NCBI GenBank assembly: GCA_020796225.1
Contig: CM036762.1
Coordinates: forward strand, 13,132,414-13,196,413
Length of the DNA: 64,000 nucleotides
Source: Arion vulgaris
Lineage: Eukaryota; Mollusca; Gastropoda; Stylommatophora; Arionidae
Direction: 5' to 3'
The number at the start of each line of letters is the position of its first letter. Within the stretch, counting starts at the first letter, position 1. The notes beneath the pieces were generated by a model. That model did no database searches. It was not told where the DNA came from and worked only from the letters and a program-made list of their open reading frames with translations. Positions 62,726 to 64,000 of this stretch are shown one piece after another. A program made the translations under genes and the position numbers.

Positions 62726-63140
62726 CTGTTTATGTATTTTGTAAAACTATAGTACTTTGTTTGTACGTGTTTCACTACTTCTTTATAGAAGTGTTGGGGG
62801 GAAACGTAGTGATCTTGTGTGTGTGCTTGTTAAGGCACTTTGTAAGCTGATATTTATTTTCGTAAGGCTGTTCTTGGTGCCTTCGCTCCATCTTTTGCGT
62901 GGTCTTCCTCTTGCTTTGTACTCATACTTTTTCTGTGTGGCTCTCTGTGGTAGGCGATACCAGGGCATTCTTTTCATGTGTCCAAACCATTTAATCTGTT
63001 GTTCTTTTATGAATTGCATGACTGGTTTCACGTCCAGTCTTCTTCTGATTTGTTAATTTCTAAATTTGTCTCTTATTGCTACACCTGCAGCTCTTCCAAT
63101 ACACCTCATCTCTGTCGTTATGACTTTCCGCTGATTTTCC

Positions 63141-63152
63141 GTTGAGTGTGAT
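63141..63152. repeat. TSD copy 2 (GTTGAGTGTGAT)
   Basis: Shared boundary of the two LINE copies on either side. Confidence 0.85.
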
Positions 63153-63524
63153 CTTCTTCTTCTTTATTTTGTCGTCACACTGCTACCGGGTTGTTGCCCA
63201 ATGTCGTGGTTTTCTGTTTTTGTCTTGCGCTGTTCTGGTGGCTTGTGTGATTGTTACCTTTGCTCTTTCACAGGATTCTGCTACGCCATCTAATCATCTT
63301 TTCCGTGGTCTTCCTCTTGCCTTCTTTCCCGATGTTCTGTTGTAGAAGACTCTGTATACTGTGGAGTTTTGATGCATTCTTATTAAGTGGCCAAACCACT
63401 TCATTCTTTGTTTATCTATGCAATTCAAGCACGGTTTTGTGCCAACTTTCTTTCTTATGCTGATGTTGGTGATTCTGTCTTTCTTGTGTTATTGGTAACT
63501 TTTCGCAGGCAACGCATTTCACAT
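63153..63524 (-). pseudogene. LINE 3' end, second copy at the same target
   Basis: (AAG)n tail at the left. The minus strand encodes KKVGTKPCLNCIDKQRMKWF and GHLIRMHQN, then GRPRKRWLDGVAE near 63290. It is bounded by GTTGAGTGTGAT on both sides. Confidence 0.85.
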
Positions 63525-63589
63525 GTTGAGTGTGATAACATCTAGAAATAGATTAACGCACTACCTGGGAATAGAACTGGCAGAACACA

Positions 63590-63835
63590 AATTCAAGGAC
63601 AGGAAAACAAGAATGTAACTTTGGAGCAGGATGTTCCCCAATAGGTAGATATGATACCAACATTGTTCCCTGTGTCATCATCAAACTCTACCACATCCTG
63701 TCGGGACTTGGCTTTCATGACAGCAGATTGAAATGTCGTCTTGTCCTGTGTAAGGTGTTCGGTGTCTGCCACAGTCATACTCAACTCCTCTATGACACCC
63801 TGCACTCAACTTCTCCTTGGTCTTCATCTCCTTCA
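63590..63835 (-). pseudogene. LINE C-terminal fragment
   Basis: The minus strand encodes MQGVIEELSMTVADTEHLTQ and DKTTFQSAVMKA, cognate to the ORF end WxxGVxEELxMxxAxAxxxAQDRxxFRxAV. The stop follows. The fragment is joined directly to a 5'-truncated S2 SINE. Confidence 0.65.
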
Positions 63836-64000
63836 CCTTGGCTGAAATCGGATGCACATGTCCTAAACTTGTAGAAATCTATGCGTTTAGAGGCCTACCA
63901 AACCAATGTGCAACGTATACACGTTCTTGGCAAAGATCAGACATATCACAAAGAGTGATTAAAATTGGTCGTAAAGAACGAACGCAAAGAAGAAGAAGAT
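63836..64000 (+). mobile_element. SINE S2, 5'-truncated, at the window end
   Basis: GGCTGAAATCGGATGCACAT to GAACGCAAAGAAGAAGAAG. The window ends inside its AAG tail. Confidence 0.8.

Larger units (their letters stand above)
60703..62776 (+). mobile_element. Penelope-like element, longest copy (2.07 kb)
   Basis: Bounded by an exact 11-bp TSD. Order of parts: RT entry block LPKIHKLNNPGRPIVSACYC (60815), RT palm (61000-61560), linker with CGRRRCNTC (61978), GIY-YIG nuclease (62060-62340), 3' UTR (62345-62776). The N-terminal region expected before the RT is mostly missing, so it is 5'-truncated. Several frameshifts make it inactive. The UTR contains a 90-bp direct duplication (TACATTCTTATGCTTCTTAG at 62363 and 62431). 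Confidence 0.9.
60669..63140 (-). pseudogene. LINE 3' end split by a PLE
   Basis: The left piece 60669-60702 carries the (AAG)n tail. The right piece 62777-63140 encodes on the minus strand MQFIKEQQIKWFGHMKRMPW, YRLPQRATQ and ARGRPRKRWSEGTKNSLTKI, i.e. the IKWFGHxxRM and RGRPRKRW blocks. Without the PLE it is about 400 bp. Homologue at 40386. Confidence 0.85.

Overview
The window looks like gene-poor, repeat-dense nuclear DNA of an invertebrate animal. It is AT-rich, has no bacterial-style gene packing, and every recognisable protein-coding trace belongs to a retrotransposon. The mix of Penelope-like elements (PLEs) with a GIY-YIG nuclease, many 5'-truncated non-LTR (LINE) 3' ends, several tRNA-headed SINE families and short TIR elements is typical of lophotrochozoans. 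A mollusc is my best guess, but this is inference from repeat style and not proof. I found no exon of a host gene, no functional tRNA or rRNA gene, no virus and no CRISPR array.

Layout. 1-3.2 kb: LINE 3' ends, a hAT-like MITE and a 103-bp tandem array. 3.2-18.8 kb: scattered SINEs (families named here S1-S11), TTAA- and hAT-type MITEs, a long fold-back element at 12.84-13.09 kb, LINE tails and a head-to-head SINE pair at 17.2-17.6 kb. 18.8-23.05 kb: a 30-bp array, then a 3.7-kb array of about 113 copies of a 32-bp unit whose plus strand is almost free of G. 23.2-25.2 kb: a SINE carrying three other SINEs nested in it. 25.9-27.2 kb: 28-bp and 37-bp arrays. 27.3-33.5 kb: LINE tails, a second SINE inverted pair, an inverted PLE pair and a decayed RNase-H-bearing LINE. 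34-41.3 kb: SINEs, MITEs, a TIR element and a 20-bp array. 42-43.8 kb: a decayed PLE. 46.7-49.6 kb: a 21-bp array, a 37-bp array grown from a SINE head, and a third SINE inverted pair. 50-57 kb: LINE remnants, two of them with in-frame minisatellite growth inside reverse-transcriptase (RT) coding DNA. 58-64 kb: MITE, SINEs, a short PLE, then a nest in which two LINE copies used one target site and one of them was hit by the longest PLE of the window.

How the parts relate. The copies record an order of insertion through target-site duplications (TSDs), and several paralogous empty sites confirm the element boundaries. S2 and S3 share the core GTCGTAAGAGGCGACT and end in (AAG)n, like one LINE family present here, which suggests that LINE mobilised them. 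Many minisatellites have units that are pieces of SINE, LINE or PLE sequence, so transposon insertions appear to seed tandem arrays here. Family names S1-S11 are local labels. I could not search any repeat library, so family and clade names are tentative.
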